A stretch of 64,000 bases of DNA from Renibacterium sp. (GTDB lineage: Bacteria; Actinomycetota; Actinomycetes; Actinomycetales; Micrococcaceae): NCBI GenBank assembly GCA_017419405.1, contig JAFOLH010000015.1, positions 248,001 through 312,000 on the forward strand, in the 5' to 3' direction. Both the position numbers and the translations under genes were made by a program. Below are positions 17,161 to 26,718 of the stretch, piece after piece. The notes under the pieces were generated by a model that was given only the letters and a program-made list of their open reading frames with translations, was not told the DNA's origin and searched no databases. The stretch's first letter is position 1; the number at the start of each line of letters is the position of its first letter.

Positions 17161-18495
17161 GTGAGCGAGCTGAGCGAATCGGACGCGGTAGCTCCAGATC
17201 GGCCGAGCACCGTCCCGCAGACTGCCGCCGAAACCAGTGCCGAACGGCCCTGGCCGTTGCGCTTGCTTTCGGAGAAGCTCAAAGCCCATATCGACCGGGC
17301 CCCGGCAGCCTGGGTCGAAGGCCAGGTGATCGAGCTCAACCGACGCGCCAATGTCAGCTACTTGACGCTGCGGGACGTGGACGCCGAGATTTCGCTGAGC
17401 GTGACGCTTTTCGGTTCAGTGCTGGATTCCATGGCCACGCCTTTGGAGCGCGGAGCCCGGGTAGTGGCTCAGCTCAAACCCGATTTCTGGATGAAGACCG
17501 GCCGGCTCTCGATGCAGGGCCGGCAGATCAGAGCCGTCGGTCTGGGCGACTTGTTGGCCCGGATCGAACTGCTGCGCCAATCCCTGGCCGCGGAAGGTCT
17601 CTTCGCCGAGGACCGGAAAAAGCCGCTGCCGCTGCTCCCCCGCCGGATCGGGCTGATCACCGGGCGCGAATCGGATGCTATGAAAGACGTGCTGCGCAAT
17701 GCCGCGCTGCGTTGGCCGGCGGTGCAGTTCGAGGTGCGCGAAGTCGCGGTGCAAGGCGTCAACTCGGTGGCCCAGGTCAGTGCCGCCTTGGCCGAACTGG
17801 ACGCCGATGAATCGGTCGACGTGATCGTGATCGCCCGCGGCGGCGGTTCGCTGGAGGATCTGCTCGGTTTCAGCAACGAGTCCCTCATCCGGGCCGTGGC
17901 GGCCGCCAAAACCCCAGTGGTCAGTGCCATCGGCCACGAAGCCGACCGGCCGCTGCTCGACGACGTCGCCGACCTTCGGGCCTCCACCCCTACCGACGCG
18001 GCCAAACGGATCGTGCCGGATCTGGCCGAAGAACTGGCTTTGGTCAATCAGGCCCGGCAACAGTTGGCCCGCGGCATGTCGGTCTTCGTGCAACGCGAGC
18101 GGGAGCGCTTGGCACAGCTGCGGTCCCGTCCGGTGCTCGCCAATCCGGACGGCATGATCTCGGTGCGTGCCGACGACCTGCACCGGCTCCAGGACCGCTC
18201 GTTCACGCTGATCTCCGGCATGGTGCTGCGGCATCGGGACACCTTGGCCCACTTGCTGGCCCAAGTCCGTTCGCTTTCGCCGCAGAAAACCCTGGATCGC
18301 GGCTACGCGGTGCTGCAATTGGAATCCGGCGAAGTCGTGCAGCAGCCGGCCCAAGCCCCCGAAGGCACCGCGTTGCGGGTCAGACTCGCCCGGGGTGAAA
18401 TTTCGGCGACCTCGCACGGCGGGGCAGATCCCGCGCAACCGGAATCGACCGACGACCCAACCAGCTCGACAAGCTCTGCGAAAGGCCGGAAATGA
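17161..18495 (+). CDS. xseA: Exodeoxyribonuclease VII large subunit
   Basis: This is the catalytic subunit of exonuclease VII, which degrades single-stranded DNA from both ends. I choose GTG 17161, with GGAG 6 bases upstream. A TAGGCT promoter box at 17105-17110 puts the transcript start about 40 bases before it, so the TTG-initiated longer frame is unlikely. The 444 residues contain an OB-fold (about 30-130, [20 protein letters not shown]) and the exonuclease core with [28 protein letters not shown] and [17 protein letters not shown]. It overlaps xseB by ATGA. Confidence 0.95.
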   Translation: MSELSESDAVAPDRPSTVPQTAAETSAERPWPLRLLSEKLKAHIDRAPAAWVEGQVIELNRRANVSYLTLRDVDAEISLSVTLFGSVLDSMATPLERGARVVAQLKPDFWMKTGRLSMQGRQIRAVGLGDLLARIELLRQSLAAEGLFAEDRKKPLPLLPRRIGLITGRESDAMKDVLRNAALRWPAVQFEVREVAVQGVNSVAQVSAALAELDADESVDVIVIARGGGSLEDLLGFSNESLIRAVAAAKTPVVSAIGHEADRPLLDDVADLRASTPTDAAKRIVPDLAEELALVNQARQQLARGMSVFVQRERERLAQLRSRPVLANPDGMISVRADDLHRLQDRSFTLISGMVLRHRDTLAHLLAQVRSLSPQKTLDRGYAVLQLESGEVVQQPAQAPEGTALRVRLARGEISATSHGGADPAQPESTDDPTSSTSSAKGRK

Positions 18496-18704
18496 CCGGG
18501 AACGAACCCCTCAGCTATGAACAAGCCCGAGAAGAACTCATCACGGTAGTGGCGAAACTGGAAGCCGGCGGCGCCAGCCTGGAAGAGTCCTTGGCCCTGT
18601 GGGAACGCGGCGAAGAGCTGGCCAAACGTTGCGAAGAATGGCTCAACGGCGTTCAGGAACGGCTCGACGCCGCCCGGTCGAAGCAGGAACCCGCTGCCGA
18701 ATAA
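18492..18704 (+). CDS. xseB: Exodeoxyribonuclease VII small subunit
   Basis: The 70-residue protein is the small helical partner of XseA. It has the family pattern [20 protein letters not shown] followed by [23 protein letters not shown]. Its ATG overlaps the xseA stop (ATGA), giving coupled synthesis. The length is normal for the family. It converges with the polyphosphate kinase gene, leaving 39 bases between. Confidence 0.95.
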   Translation: MTGNEPLSYEQAREELITVVAKLEAGGASLEESLALWERGEELAKRCEEWLNGVQERLDAARSKQEPAAE

Positions 18705-18743
18705 GTGAGCGAGGAATAGTCAGCGCAGGACGGACCGAACAGT

Positions 18744-19598
18744 TCAGGACGCGGCGACGCGTTTCCGTTCTTCGGCAAGGTCGTAGTCGCCTTCCGGCCA
18801 GCTCAGCTGGAGCGATTCCAAGGCAGCGACCAACAACTCCTGCACCGCGAGCCTGGCGTACCATTTCTTGTCCGCCGGGACCACGTGCCAGGGTGCGATC
18901 TCGGTGCTCGTCTTTTCGAATGCCAGCTGGTAGGCCTGCATGTACTGCGGCCAGAAACCGCGTTCGGTGACATCTCCGGGGCTGTACTTCCAGTATTTGG
19001 ACGGATCCGCCAGCCGCGCGGTCAACCGCTCTTTCTGAGTATCCGGGCTGATGTGCAGCATCACCTTGATGATTTTGGTTCCGGAGGCGGTCAGCTCCGC
19101 CTCGAAGTCGTTGATCGCTTGGTAGCGGCGTTCCAGTTCGGCCTCGTCCGCCCAGCCGTGCACCCGGTGGATCAGCACGTCTTCATAGTGCGAACGGTCG
19201 AAGACCCCCAGCATGCCGGCCCGCGGAACTTGCTTTTCGATCCGCCAGAGGAAGTCATGCTGTTTCTCTTCCTCAGTCGGCGCTTTGAAGGCGTGCAGTT
19301 GCACGCCTTGCGGGTCGACCGAACCGACCACGTGCGAGACGATCCCGCCCTTGCCCGCGGTGTCCATTGCCTGCAACACCAACAGGATCGACTTGCTGCC
19401 ACCGAACTTGCTCTCCGCGAAGAGCTGCTCCTGCAGGCTGCCGAGTTTCCGGGCGCGCTCCGCGAGCACTTGTTCCGCGTCGCGCTTCTTTCCGCTGAAT
19501 CCGGGCGAAGCCGAGCTATCGACCTGGTCGAGGACAAAATCCGGCCCTACCGAGAGCAGATCGGCAGGAGACTTCCGGAACCCGTGCTTCGATGCCAT
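18744..19598 (-). CDS. Polyphosphate kinase 2 family protein
   Basis: PPK2 enzymes transfer phosphate between polyphosphate and nucleotides. The 284-residue protein has the family P-loop in QAMDTAGKGG, the second motif FDRSHYEDVLIHRVHGW, the lid-type RLADPSKYWKYSPGD and the C-terminal WHVVPADKKWYARL. The length and the single domain fit the one-domain PPK2 class that mainly phosphorylates NMP or NDP, but the sequence alone does not decide which. The gene is monocistronic. Confidence 0.92.
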   Translation of the reverse strand: MASKHGFRKSPADLLSVGPDFVLDQVDSSASPGFSGKKRDAEQVLAERARKLGSLQEQLFAESKFGGSKSILLVLQAMDTAGKGGIVSHVVGSVDPQGVQLHAFKAPTEEEKQHDFLWRIEKQVPRAGMLGVFDRSHYEDVLIHRVHGWADEAELERRYQAINDFEAELTASGTKIIKVMLHISPDTQKERLTARLADPSKYWKYSPGDVTERGFWPQYMQAYQLAFEKTSTEIAPWHVVPADKKWYARLAVQELLVAALESLQLSWPEGDYDLAEERKRVAAS

Positions 19599-19718
19599 GA
19601 TGGACCTTCCCGACGCGCTTTCCGCCCGGATTGGGCGGACAAATCAAGACCACCGTACTAGAAGGCATCCGCAAATCGCGGGTCATCCCGCGCCGGAAAC
19701 GGAACCGAGTGTCGGAAA

Positions 19719-20936
19719 TCAGGGTTTGTAGTGGCTCAGGAACTCCGCGATCCGGCCAATGGCCTCTTCCAGATCCCGGACATTGGGCAGGGTCACCAAC
19801 CGGAAATGGTCGGTATTGATCCAGTTGAATCCGCTGCCGTGCGAGACCAGGATCTTTTGCTCCTGCAGCAAGTCCAGGACGAATTTCTCATCGTTGTCGA
19901 TCGGGTACATCTCCGGATCGAGCTTCGGGAACAGGTAGAGCGCGCCTTGGGCCTGCCGGGTCGAGACGCCGGGAATCTGGTTCAGCAGTTTGTACGCCAA
20001 ATCCCGCTGTTCCCGGAGCCTGCCGCCGGGCAGAATCAGATCGTTGATGCTCTGATAACCGCCCAGAGCCGTTTGAATCGCATGCTGCGCCGGGACATTT
20101 GCGCACAGCCGCATGTTCGAGAGCAGGTTGATGCCCTCCAGGTAATCGGCCGCCGCCGCCTTCGGCCCGGAAATCGCGAGCCAACCGGAGCGGTATCCGC
20201 AGACCCGGTAAGCCTTGGAGAGCCCGCTGAAAGTCATGCAGAGGACGTCGTCGCCGGCCGCCAGAGCGGTGTTGTAGTGCACCGCATCCTCATAAAGGAT
20301 CTTTTCGTAGATTTCGTCGGAGAACACGATCAATCCGTGTTTGCGGGCCAGCTCCACCATCGCCTCGACGGTTTTCTGCGGGTAGACGGCGCCGGTGGGG
20401 TTGTTCGGGTTGATGATCACCATGCCCCGGGTCCGGGGCGTGATCTTGGCTTCCAGATCGGCCAGATCCGGCTGCCAATCCTGCTCCTCATCGCACAAGT
20501 AGTGCACCGGCTTGCCGCCGGAAAGCGAAACGCAGGCCGTCCACAAGGGGTAGTCCGGCGTCGGGATGAGTACTTCGTCGCCGTCGTTGAGCAACGCCTG
20601 CAGCGACATCGCAATCAGTTCGCTGACCCCGTTGCCCAGGTAGACGTCATCGACGTGGATGTTGTTGATGCCCCGGGTTTGGTAATACTGCACCACAGCG
20701 GTGCGGGCGGAAAAGATCCCCCGGGAGTCGCTATACCCCTGGGCCTTGGGCAGATGCCGGATCATATCCACCAGGATCGCGTCCGGCGCCTCGAACCCGA
20801 ACGGCGCCGGATTGCCGATGTTCAGCTTCAAGATCCGGTGGCCCTCGGCCTCGAGCTGCTGCGCTCGCTCCAAGATCGGCCCACGGATGTCGTAACGGAC
20901 ACTGGCTAGTTTGGCTGACTGGGAGAAATCCGACAT
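19719..20936 (-). CDS. PLP-dependent aminotransferase (AlaA-like, class I)
   Basis: The 405-residue aminotransferase is of fold type I. Its N-terminus, MSDFSQSAKLASVRYDIRGP, and the segments GHRILKLNIGNPAPFGF and YSDSRGIFSARTAVVQYYQ are those of AlaA/AlaC-like alanine or branched aminotransferases. The PLP Lys is in SGLSKAYRVCGYRSGW, the cofactor-binding Asn-Pro in NPNNPTGAVYP, and the carboxylate-binding Arg in HFRLVTLP. The likely activity is glutamate-pyruvate transamination. It is separated from the next minus-strand operon upstream by a strong terminator. Confidence 0.9.
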   Translation of the reverse strand: MSDFSQSAKLASVRYDIRGPILERAQQLEAEGHRILKLNIGNPAPFGFEAPDAILVDMIRHLPKAQGYSDSRGIFSARTAVVQYYQTRGINNIHVDDVYLGNGVSELIAMSLQALLNDGDEVLIPTPDYPLWTACVSLSGGKPVHYLCDEEQDWQPDLADLEAKITPRTRGMVIINPNNPTGAVYPQKTVEAMVELARKHGLIVFSDEIYEKILYEDAVHYNTALAAGDDVLCMTFSGLSKAYRVCGYRSGWLAISGPKAAAADYLEGINLLSNMRLCANVPAQHAIQTALGGYQSINDLILPGGRLREQRDLAYKLLNQIPGVSTRQAQGALYLFPKLDPEMYPIDNDEKFVLDLLQEQKILVSHGSGFNWINTDHFRLVTLPNVRDLEEAIGRIAEFLSHYKP

Positions 20937-20979
20937 CCCTCAAGAATGGCACATGCCCGGTGCCCAAGCGCAGAAGAAA

Positions 20980-21036
20980 CCGGGCGGCGCGCAGGCCAAT
21001 ACGCACAAAGTGGCGTTTGGCCTGCGCGCCGCCCGG
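20980..21036 (-). terminator. 20-bp perfect-stem terminator after the osmoprotectant operon
   Basis: The 20 bases at 20980-20999 (CCGGGCGGCGCGCAGGCCAA) pair perfectly with 21017-21036. The loop contains a further ACGC/GCGT pairing. On the minus strand the stem is followed by TTTCTTCTG. It lies 42 bases after the stop of the binding-protein gene, so it is a Rho-independent terminator for the importer operon. Confidence 0.85.
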
Positions 21037-21077
21037 TCTGGGCTGCGTAGCGCGGTCCGGTGATCAGCCGGCTGCGG

Positions 21078-22064
21078 CTACTTGACGATGCCCTTGTCCT
21101 TGAGCCACTGCTGCGCGGCGTCTTTCGGATCGAGCTTCTTGTCGCCGGACACCAAACGGTTCAGGTTGATCAAGTCCTCGGTGGTGAGTTGCTTGGAGAC
21201 GTTGTTCACGGCCTGCTTCGCGGCATCTGAGAGCTTGTCCGCGGCATACAGCGGAATGACCTGCTGGGCGAGCCAATTGTTCTTCGGATCGCTCAGCACC
21301 ACCAACGAATTGTCCTCGATCGCCGGGGAGGTGGTGAACACATCGGCGACCTGGACGTCGTCGTTGATCAGCGCCTTGACGGTCAAGGCTTCTCCGGTGA
21401 TCGGGGTGAATTTCGCCGGAGTGCAGTTGTATTTGTCCTTCAACCCGGGAAGCCCGTAGGGCCGGCTGGCGAACTCCGGCGGACCGGCCAAGGTGACCTG
21501 GTCGCAGACTTTGGCCAGATCCTCGATCGACTTCAAATTGAATTTGGTCGCGGTCGCCTTGGTCACCACCATGGCGTCTTTGTCCTCCGCGGCCGCCGGG
21601 TCGAGCACCGCGAGCTTGGTCTTCTTGGCCTGTTGCTCGGCGAAGGCGTCGAGTTTCGCGGGCAGCGCCTTCACGATTCCGTCTTTGTCCGTCACGGTGT
21701 TCTGCTGATCGATGAAGCCCAAGAGATTTCCGGTGTAATCGGGGATCAAGTCGATCGAGCCGTCGTCGAGCGCCTTGACGTAGACTTCCCGGGAGCCGAT
21801 GCCCAGTTTGGTGTTGACACTGACCCCTGCTGCTTCCAACGCCCCGGCATAGAGCTGGGCAATGACCTGGCTCTCCGGGAAATCCGCGGATCCGACGGTC
21901 ACTGATCCGGCCGCGCCGGTGCCGCCCGAGGCGCTCTCCGAGCTCAGCGGGCCGCCGCCACCGCCGCTGCAGGCGGACAGCGCCAAGGAGGCCACGACGA
22001 CGGCGGCTGCAGGCAGCAGCGCCCGTCGCGTCTTGGCCCAGGGATTGATTCCGGCGAACTTCAT
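21078..22064 (-). CDS. Osmoprotectant (glycine betaine/choline-type) binding lipoprotein
   Basis: The 328-residue extracytoplasmic protein carries the OpuAC/ProX-type binding fold of quaternary-amine importers. The lipoprotein signal ends in LSAC (Cys32), followed by a Gly/Ser stretch. The family segments TVGSADFPESQVIAQLYAGALEAAG, DLIPDYTGNLLGFI and FTTSPAIEDNSLVVLSDPKN are present. It is the last gene of a four-gene operon, and its ATG overlaps the upstream permease stop by ATGA. The exact ligand (betaine, choline or carnitine) cannot be read from the sequence. Confidence 0.9.
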   Translation of the reverse strand: MKFAGINPWAKTRRALLPAAAVVVASLALSACSGGGGGPLSSESASGGTGAAGSVTVGSADFPESQVIAQLYAGALEAAGVSVNTKLGIGSREVYVKALDDGSIDLIPDYTGNLLGFIDQQNTVTDKDGIVKALPAKLDAFAEQQAKKTKLAVLDPAAAEDKDAMVVTKATATKFNLKSIEDLAKVCDQVTLAGPPEFASRPYGLPGLKDKYNCTPAKFTPITGEALTVKALINDDVQVADVFTTSPAIEDNSLVVLSDPKNNWLAQQVIPLYAADKLSDAAKQAVNNVSKQLTTEDLINLNRLVSGDKKLDPKDAAQQWLKDKGIVK

Positions 22065-22870
22065 GCTGTTCCTCCTGTTTGGCCCGCGGTTTCTCTGCCG
22101 CGTGCAGTGTGACTGGTCCCGGATGCCCCGGAACCGTCATGATGTCCAAGATTGGTCTGGCTGCCGGGCGCTTTGGCCACCCGCAGGCCCGGCGAGATGA
22201 CCCAACGAGTCAGCACCGCCAATATTCCGTCGATCACGATGGCCAGCATTGCAATGACCACTGCCCCGCCGAAGACACTGCCGTAGTCATTCGATTTCAA
22301 TCCGTCCACCAGGAAGCGACCGAGCCCACCCAAGGGAAGATACGCGACAACAGCCACCGTGGCAATCACTTGGAGCACGCAGCCGCGGAGCCCGCCCAGC
22401 ATCACCTTGAGCCCGTTCGGCAACTCGACCCGAAGCAGGATTTGGCCTTCTTTCATGCCCATCCCCCGCGCCGCATCGACCAAAGCCCGGTCCACCGTGG
22501 AGATCCCGGCATAGACGCCGGTGAGGATCGGCGGAATCGCCAGCAGCACCAAGGCCCAAATCGGCGGCATCAAGGCCAGTGGGCTGGTCAGCAAAGCGAA
22601 AAGCGTCACGATGCCGAGGGTCGGAAGCGCCCGCAACATCCCGGCCAAGGCCACCACGACAACCCTGCCGCGCCCGGTATGGCCGACGTACAGCCCGATC
22701 GGGATCGCAATCGCCAAGGAGATCGCCAAAGTCAATCCCGCGTAGCCGAGGTGCTCCAGGATCCGGCTCGGAATCCCCGCCGGGCCTTGCCAGTTGGCGG
22801 CGTCCGCGAGCCATTGGAAACCTTGGCTGACCGGATCGTCGGTGGTGTACTTCGTGCTAGCCAGCATCAT
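22061..22870 (-). CDS. Osmoprotectant ABC transporter permease (second)
   Basis: This inner-membrane permease of the osmoprotectant importer has about six helices. I start it at ATG 22870, whose ATGA overlaps the stop of the preceding permease gene. A second ATG follows immediately, and the longer open frame adds a non-membrane leader. The 269 residues contain the EAA-type loop VDAARGMGMKEGQILLRVELPNGL and the family stretch RALPTLGIVTLFALLTSPL. The unusually hydrophilic C-terminal tail (after about residue 225) is rich in Ser, Gly and His. Confidence 0.9.
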   Translation of the reverse strand: MMLASTKYTTDDPVSQGFQWLADAANWQGPAGIPSRILEHLGYAGLTLAISLAIAIPIGLYVGHTGRGRVVVVALAGMLRALPTLGIVTLFALLTSPLALMPPIWALVLLAIPPILTGVYAGISTVDRALVDAARGMGMKEGQILLRVELPNGLKVMLGGLRGCVLQVIATVAVVAYLPLGGLGRFLVDGLKSNDYGSVFGGAVVIAMLAIVIDGILAVLTRWVISPGLRVAKAPGSQTNLGHHDGSGASGTSHTARGRETAGQTGGTA

Positions 22871-23553
22871 CCCACCGTGCCCAACTCGGCCGGGGCGACC
22901 GGACGTTCCCGGTTCGGTGCGGCCGCTCGGAGCCACGGCGTCAGCAGCCGCTGCAACAGCACCAGGACCACGTCCATCAAGAGCGCCAGGAGCAAGGTGC
23001 CGACGATGCCGACCACGATCTCGGTGATGAAGTCACGTTGCAATCCGTCGGTGAAGTAATACCCCAGGTTCTTGACCCCGATCAGGGCGCCAACGCTCAC
23101 CAAGGCGATATTGCTCACCGAAACCACGCGCAATCCGGCGAACAGCACCGGGACCGACAACGGCAGGTCGACCGTGAAGAACCGCCGCACCGGGCGGTAT
23201 CCCATGGCGACGGCGGCTTGACGCAGATCGTTGTCCACGGAATTCAGGGCGTCCACCCCGGTCCGGACCAACAAGGCGACCGCGTAGATCGTCAGGGCCA
23301 CGATGACGTTCGCCTGGTCCAGGATCCGGGTGCCCAGAATCACCGGGAGCACCACGAAAAGCGCCAAGGACGGAATCGTATACAGCAGCGAGCCGGCCGG
23401 CAGGATGATCGCACCGGCAATCCGATTGGTCCGTGCCAGTTGGGCCAACGGAATCGCGATGAGCAGTCCCAACAGCAACGGAAGCACTGACTGGTAAAGG
23501 TGCAGACCGGTATAGCCCAGGATCTGACCGAAATTGGCAATAACCCATTCCAT
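22867..23553 (-). CDS. Osmoprotectant ABC transporter permease (first)
   Basis: The 228-residue permease begins MEWVIANFGQILGYTGLHLYQSV and continues with PLLLGLLIAIPLAQLA, the classical N-terminus of OpuCB-type permeases. The EAA loop is LRQAAVAMGYRPVRRFFTVDLPLSVPVL. GGAGG lies 8 bases before the ATG. It is 15 bases from the ATPase gene upstream and overlaps the second permease downstream, so the four genes form one operon: ATPase, permease, permease, binding protein. Confidence 0.92.
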   Translation of the reverse strand: MEWVIANFGQILGYTGLHLYQSVLPLLLGLLIAIPLAQLARTNRIAGAIILPAGSLLYTIPSLALFVVLPVILGTRILDQANVIVALTIYAVALLVRTGVDALNSVDNDLRQAAVAMGYRPVRRFFTVDLPLSVPVLFAGLRVVSVSNIALVSVGALIGVKNLGYYFTDGLQRDFITEIVVGIVGTLLLALLMDVVLVLLQRLLTPWLRAAAPNRERPVAPAELGTVG

Positions 23554-23568
23554 CGTCCGAACCTCCGA

Positions 23569-24699
23569 TCAGCCCTCGCGGGCCACTCTGGCTCGTTCGA
23601 TCGCTTCGAGCACCTCGACCGCCTTGACCACGCCGGTGACCGCGCCGGAACCGTCCACGGCCACGCCCAAGCCGGCCGGCGAGGACAACGCCGCGTCCAG
23701 GGCCCGGCGCAGGGTTTCGCCTGCTTGGAAGAGCGATCCGCCCGGGACCAGTTCGCCGGGGCGTCCCGGCGACAGCCAGCCCAGGGGGTGCTGCTCAGCG
23801 GAAACCAGGAGCGTCCATTCGGAGACCGCCGTCGGCTCCTGGGACATGGTGACCTGATGCACCGGAACAGATTCGCCGTCGCTGAACGACAGGTGCCGGA
23901 AGCCACGGTCCCGGCCCACGAATCCGGCGACGAAGTCGTCCACCGGTGCACGCAGGATCTCCTCCGGCGTCGCGTATTGGGCCAAATGGCCGCCCACCGC
24001 GAAAACCGCCACTTTGTCGCCCAGGATGGTGGCTTCGTCGATGTCGTGCGTGACGAAGACGATGGTCTTCGCCAGCTCGCGCTGCAGGCGGAGCAATTCC
24101 TCCTGCAATTCGGCGCGCACCACCGGATCTACTGCGCTGAATGGCTCATCCATCAACAGCACCGGCGGATCGGCGGCCAGTGCACGCGCCACGCCGACGC
24201 GCTGTTGTTGACCGCCGGAAAGCTGGCTCGGATAGCGCTTCGCGAATTCCTGCGGCAACCCGACGGTTTCCAAAAGCTCACGTCCACGCTGGTTCGCCTG
24301 GTTGCGCGGCACCTTGTTGAGCCGGAGCACCGTAGTGACGTTGTCCAGCACGGTGCGGTGCGGAAGCAGTCCCGACGACTGCATCACGTATCCCATGGAC
24401 CGGCGCAGCGCCGGGGCCGGAACGCCGAAGATGTCTTCGCCGGCCACGGTGATCCTGCCTTCGGTCGGCTCCACCATCCGGTTGATCATCCGCAACGAGG
24501 TGGTTTTGCCGCACCCCGAAGGCCCCACGAAAACCGTGATCAGGCCTTTGTCGATGCTCATCGAAAGATTGTCGACGGCGGCCAGACCGCCGGTGCCGCT
24601 CTGATAACGCTTGGTCACCGAATCGAAGACGATCATCGGTTCGGGCTGCGTCGGCACACCTTGCGGGGTGCGCAACGCAGCGGATTGTCCTGTTGCCAT
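23569..24699 (-). CDS. Osmoprotectant ABC transporter ATP-binding protein with C-terminal CBS-like region
   Basis: This is the ATPase of the importer, 376 residues long. It has Walker [10 protein letters not shown], the signature [15 protein letters not shown], Walker B VLLMDEPFSAVDP and the switch FVTHDIDEA. After about residue 250 the protein continues with a region resembling one or two degenerate CBS motifs (DAALSSPAGLGVAVDGSGAVTGVVKAVEVLEAIE). In related OpuA/OpuC ATPases, CBS pairs sense ionic strength or cyclic dinucleotides. This one looks short, so the sensing role is an inference. Confidence 0.92.
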   Translation of the reverse strand: MATGQSAALRTPQGVPTQPEPMIVFDSVTKRYQSGTGGLAAVDNLSMSIDKGLITVFVGPSGCGKTTSLRMINRMVEPTEGRITVAGEDIFGVPAPALRRSMGYVMQSSGLLPHRTVLDNVTTVLRLNKVPRNQANQRGRELLETVGLPQEFAKRYPSQLSGGQQQRVGVARALAADPPVLLMDEPFSAVDPVVRAELQEELLRLQRELAKTIVFVTHDIDEATILGDKVAVFAVGGHLAQYATPEEILRAPVDDFVAGFVGRDRGFRHLSFSDGESVPVHQVTMSQEPTAVSEWTLLVSAEQHPLGWLSPGRPGELVPGGSLFQAGETLRRALDAALSSPAGLGVAVDGSGAVTGVVKAVEVLEAIERARVAREG

Positions 24700-24873
24700 A
24701 GGTGTGGTTCCCTCACTGTTGGCGTCGAAAAGCAGTCAATCAAACCGGCGATCAGCCGCGCGTTCTGTCGAGTCTAACCACCGGTTCCGACAATATGAAC
24801 CCCGCCGACACCTCGGGAACAATCCGTACTCGCTCCGTAATATTCTCCGTTCCGGATCTCTGCACCCGGCTGC

Positions 24874-25992
24874 TCAGCGGCGTCGGCGTTGGGTTTGCGC
24901 CTGGATCTTTTTGAGGTTGTGGTACTCCCGGCCCCGGCTCCGTGATTCGGCCCGGGCCGCTGCGGCTTCCTTGCGCATTGCCAACCGAGCCATTTCCCGT
25001 TGCATCTTTTGATAGCTCTGCCACCGCCGCAGTTCCAGAGTGCCCGAGTCGATCGCCGCCTGGACCGCGCAGCCGGGCTCGCTCCCATGCCCGCAATCGC
25101 TGAATCTGCAGTCCGCGAAAAGCGCTTCGATATCGCCGAACACGGCGGTGATGCCTTCCTCGGCGTCCACGGTTTGGAAACCCCGGACGCCGGGGGTGTC
25201 CATCAGCACCCCGCCGCCGGGCAGCGGGATCAGTTCCCGCGAGGTGGTGGTGTGTTTGCCCTTGAAATCGCCCTCCCGGACCTCGCCGGTGTCTTGGACT
25301 TCGGCTCCGACCAAAGCGTTGATCAGACTCGATTTTCCGGCCCCGGAGGGGCCCAGGAAGGTCAGCGTCGCAGCATGGTCGGACGCGAGGACCCGCTGCC
25401 GCAACTGCTCGATTCCATCGCCTTCGGCCGCACTGGTGGTGAAGACTTCGACGCCGGTGGCGAAGCGCAAAGCGTCCGCAACCACTTCGCGGTTGCCATT
25501 GACCCCGTCGGCCAGGTCCGCTTTGGTCAGGATGATCAGCGGTGTCGCCCCGGAGTCCCAGGCTGCCACCAGCATCCGCTCCAAGCGGTTCTCCGAGACC
25601 GCCCGGTCGATCGGCACCACGACGCCGATCAAGTCGATGTTCGCGGCGAGCACTTGGGATTCGGTGGAACTGTCGAAAGCGGCTTTCCGGATCAATTGCG
25701 AAGTTCTCGGCAGCACCCGGGCCACCTCGGCTTCGCCGCTGGCCCCAGTGTGCAGAGCCAGCCAATCGCCGGTCGCGCCTTGGTCTTGAGGAGCTGAGCC
25801 GAGCGGTCTGGGCACCCGGGCCGGGCCGTGCTCGGTGACGACTTGCAGGAAGAGCCGATCGGCCCGGACCACCCGGGCCGGCCATTCGCCGTCGTGCAAT
25901 TGTGCGGACAGTTCAGGGGTGAGTCCGTATTCGGCCAACGCCGAACTGGAAATGCGGTTGCTGCTGGAGTTGTCCTGAGTGGACAGTGTCAT
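24874..25992 (-). CDS. rsgA: Ribosome small-subunit GTPase RsgA
   Basis: This circularly permuted GTPase acts in late 30S maturation. The motif order is G4 (ILTKADLAD), then G1 (GPSGAGKSSL), G2 (TT) and G3 (MDTPGVRGF), as expected for RsgA. The N-terminal OB-fold is present. The zinc-binding end has DCRFSDCGHGSEPGC. The basic, coiled C-terminal tail ends QTQRRRR. At 372 residues the length is normal for actinobacteria. A short ORF with a strong ribosome site ends 42 bases before the start and may be a leader. Confidence 0.94.
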   Translation of the reverse strand: MTLSTQDNSSSNRISSSALAEYGLTPELSAQLHDGEWPARVVRADRLFLQVVTEHGPARVPRPLGSAPQDQGATGDWLALHTGASGEAEVARVLPRTSQLIRKAAFDSSTESQVLAANIDLIGVVVPIDRAVSENRLERMLVAAWDSGATPLIILTKADLADGVNGNREVVADALRFATGVEVFTTSAAEGDGIEQLRQRVLASDHAATLTFLGPSGAGKSSLINALVGAEVQDTGEVREGDFKGKHTTTSRELIPLPGGGVLMDTPGVRGFQTVDAEEGITAVFGDIEALFADCRFSDCGHGSEPGCAVQAAIDSGTLELRRWQSYQKMQREMARLAMRKEAAAARAESRSRGREYHNLKKIQAQTQRRRR

Positions 25993-26034
25993 GGTTGATT
26001 CCTCGGGAATGTGCCCCGAGCATGCGGAAAATCG

Positions 26035-26106
26035 TTATCGACGCATGGCGAACGGGGCGGGCTGGCTGATTTCGAATGAAGTCAGGACGAAGTCAATGAC
26101 GGTCAT
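26035..26106 (-). CDS. Putative 23-codon leader peptide upstream of rsgA
   Basis: The ORF begins MTVIDFVLTSFEISQPAPFA and ends MRR followed by TAA. A strong GAGGAGG lies 7 bases before the ATG, better than most genes in this window. It is on the same strand as rsgA and ends 42 bases upstream of it. No known leader family was recognised. It could be a translated regulatory peptide, a small protein, or chance. The good ribosome site is the main support. Confidence 0.42.
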   Translation of the reverse strand: MTVIDFVLTSFEISQPAPFAMRR

Positions 26107-26158
26107 CAGGCCACCTCCTCGGTTCGCGGTTGTTTAGAGAATAGCGCGTAGCCGCCGA

Positions 26159-26638
26159 TCAAGCCAGCTTTGGGCCGGACGGCTCCGGGCCGAGCTGCCC
26201 GGTCCGCGGGCGTTCCCGCCACAACCTGAGTCCGGCGTCCACCAGCGACACCCGGTTCAATGCCGGCACCTCGGCCAAGGAGATCCAAGCAGCGTGCGTC
26301 GTGGTGCCGTCCAACTCATCAGTCAGTTCGCCGCCGGTGACCGTCGCCTCATAGACGAACCGGATCGATTCGAGGGGCCTTTCAGCGCCGTCCATCCGAT
26401 CTGCGGCCGGAATGCTCAAGACGTCGACGCCGAGCAATCCGGCGACCTCGACCCGGAACCCGGTCTCCTCGAAGACTTCCCGGATCACGCCGTCCACCGG
26501 ATGTTCGGCCAAGTCCAGGCCGCCGCCGGGCAGCGTCCACCCTTCGTGGCCGTTCTCCGACCAATACGGCAGCAGGATCTTGCCGTCCTGGACGATCACG
26601 GCGTATGCGGCCGGGCGGGTGTCGAAAGACATCTGCAT
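26159..26638 (-). CDS. Nudix hydrolase
   Basis: The 159-residue protein has a full Nudix box, GGGLDLAEHPVDGVIREVFE followed by ETGF, at about residues 36-59. It binds a divalent cation and cleaves nucleoside diphosphate linkages. The substrate is not evident. The start could be ATG 26638 (MQMSFDTRP) or the internal ATG two codons later. It is transcribed in the same direction as the leader peptide and rsgA. It diverges from the pirin gene, with about 80 bases between. Confidence 0.88.
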   Translation of the reverse strand: MQMSFDTRPAAYAVIVQDGKILLPYWSENGHEGWTLPGGGLDLAEHPVDGVIREVFEETGFRVEVAGLLGVDVLSIPAADRMDGAERPLESIRFVYEATVTGGELTDELDGTTTHAAWISLAEVPALNRVSLVDAGLRLWRERPRTGQLGPEPSGPKLA

Positions 26639-26718
26639 CCGCCCATCCTAAGTCGCTCACAGCTGAATCGCCCGCCCGCCGGACTGCGCGGCCGCCGCGA
26701 GCGGCCTAAGCTGGTCAG

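Noticed and set aside
19731-20909. Plus-strand ORF of 392 codons opposite the aminotransferase
   Set aside because: The minus-strand aminotransferase has all PLP motifs. The opposite frame is long only because of high GC.
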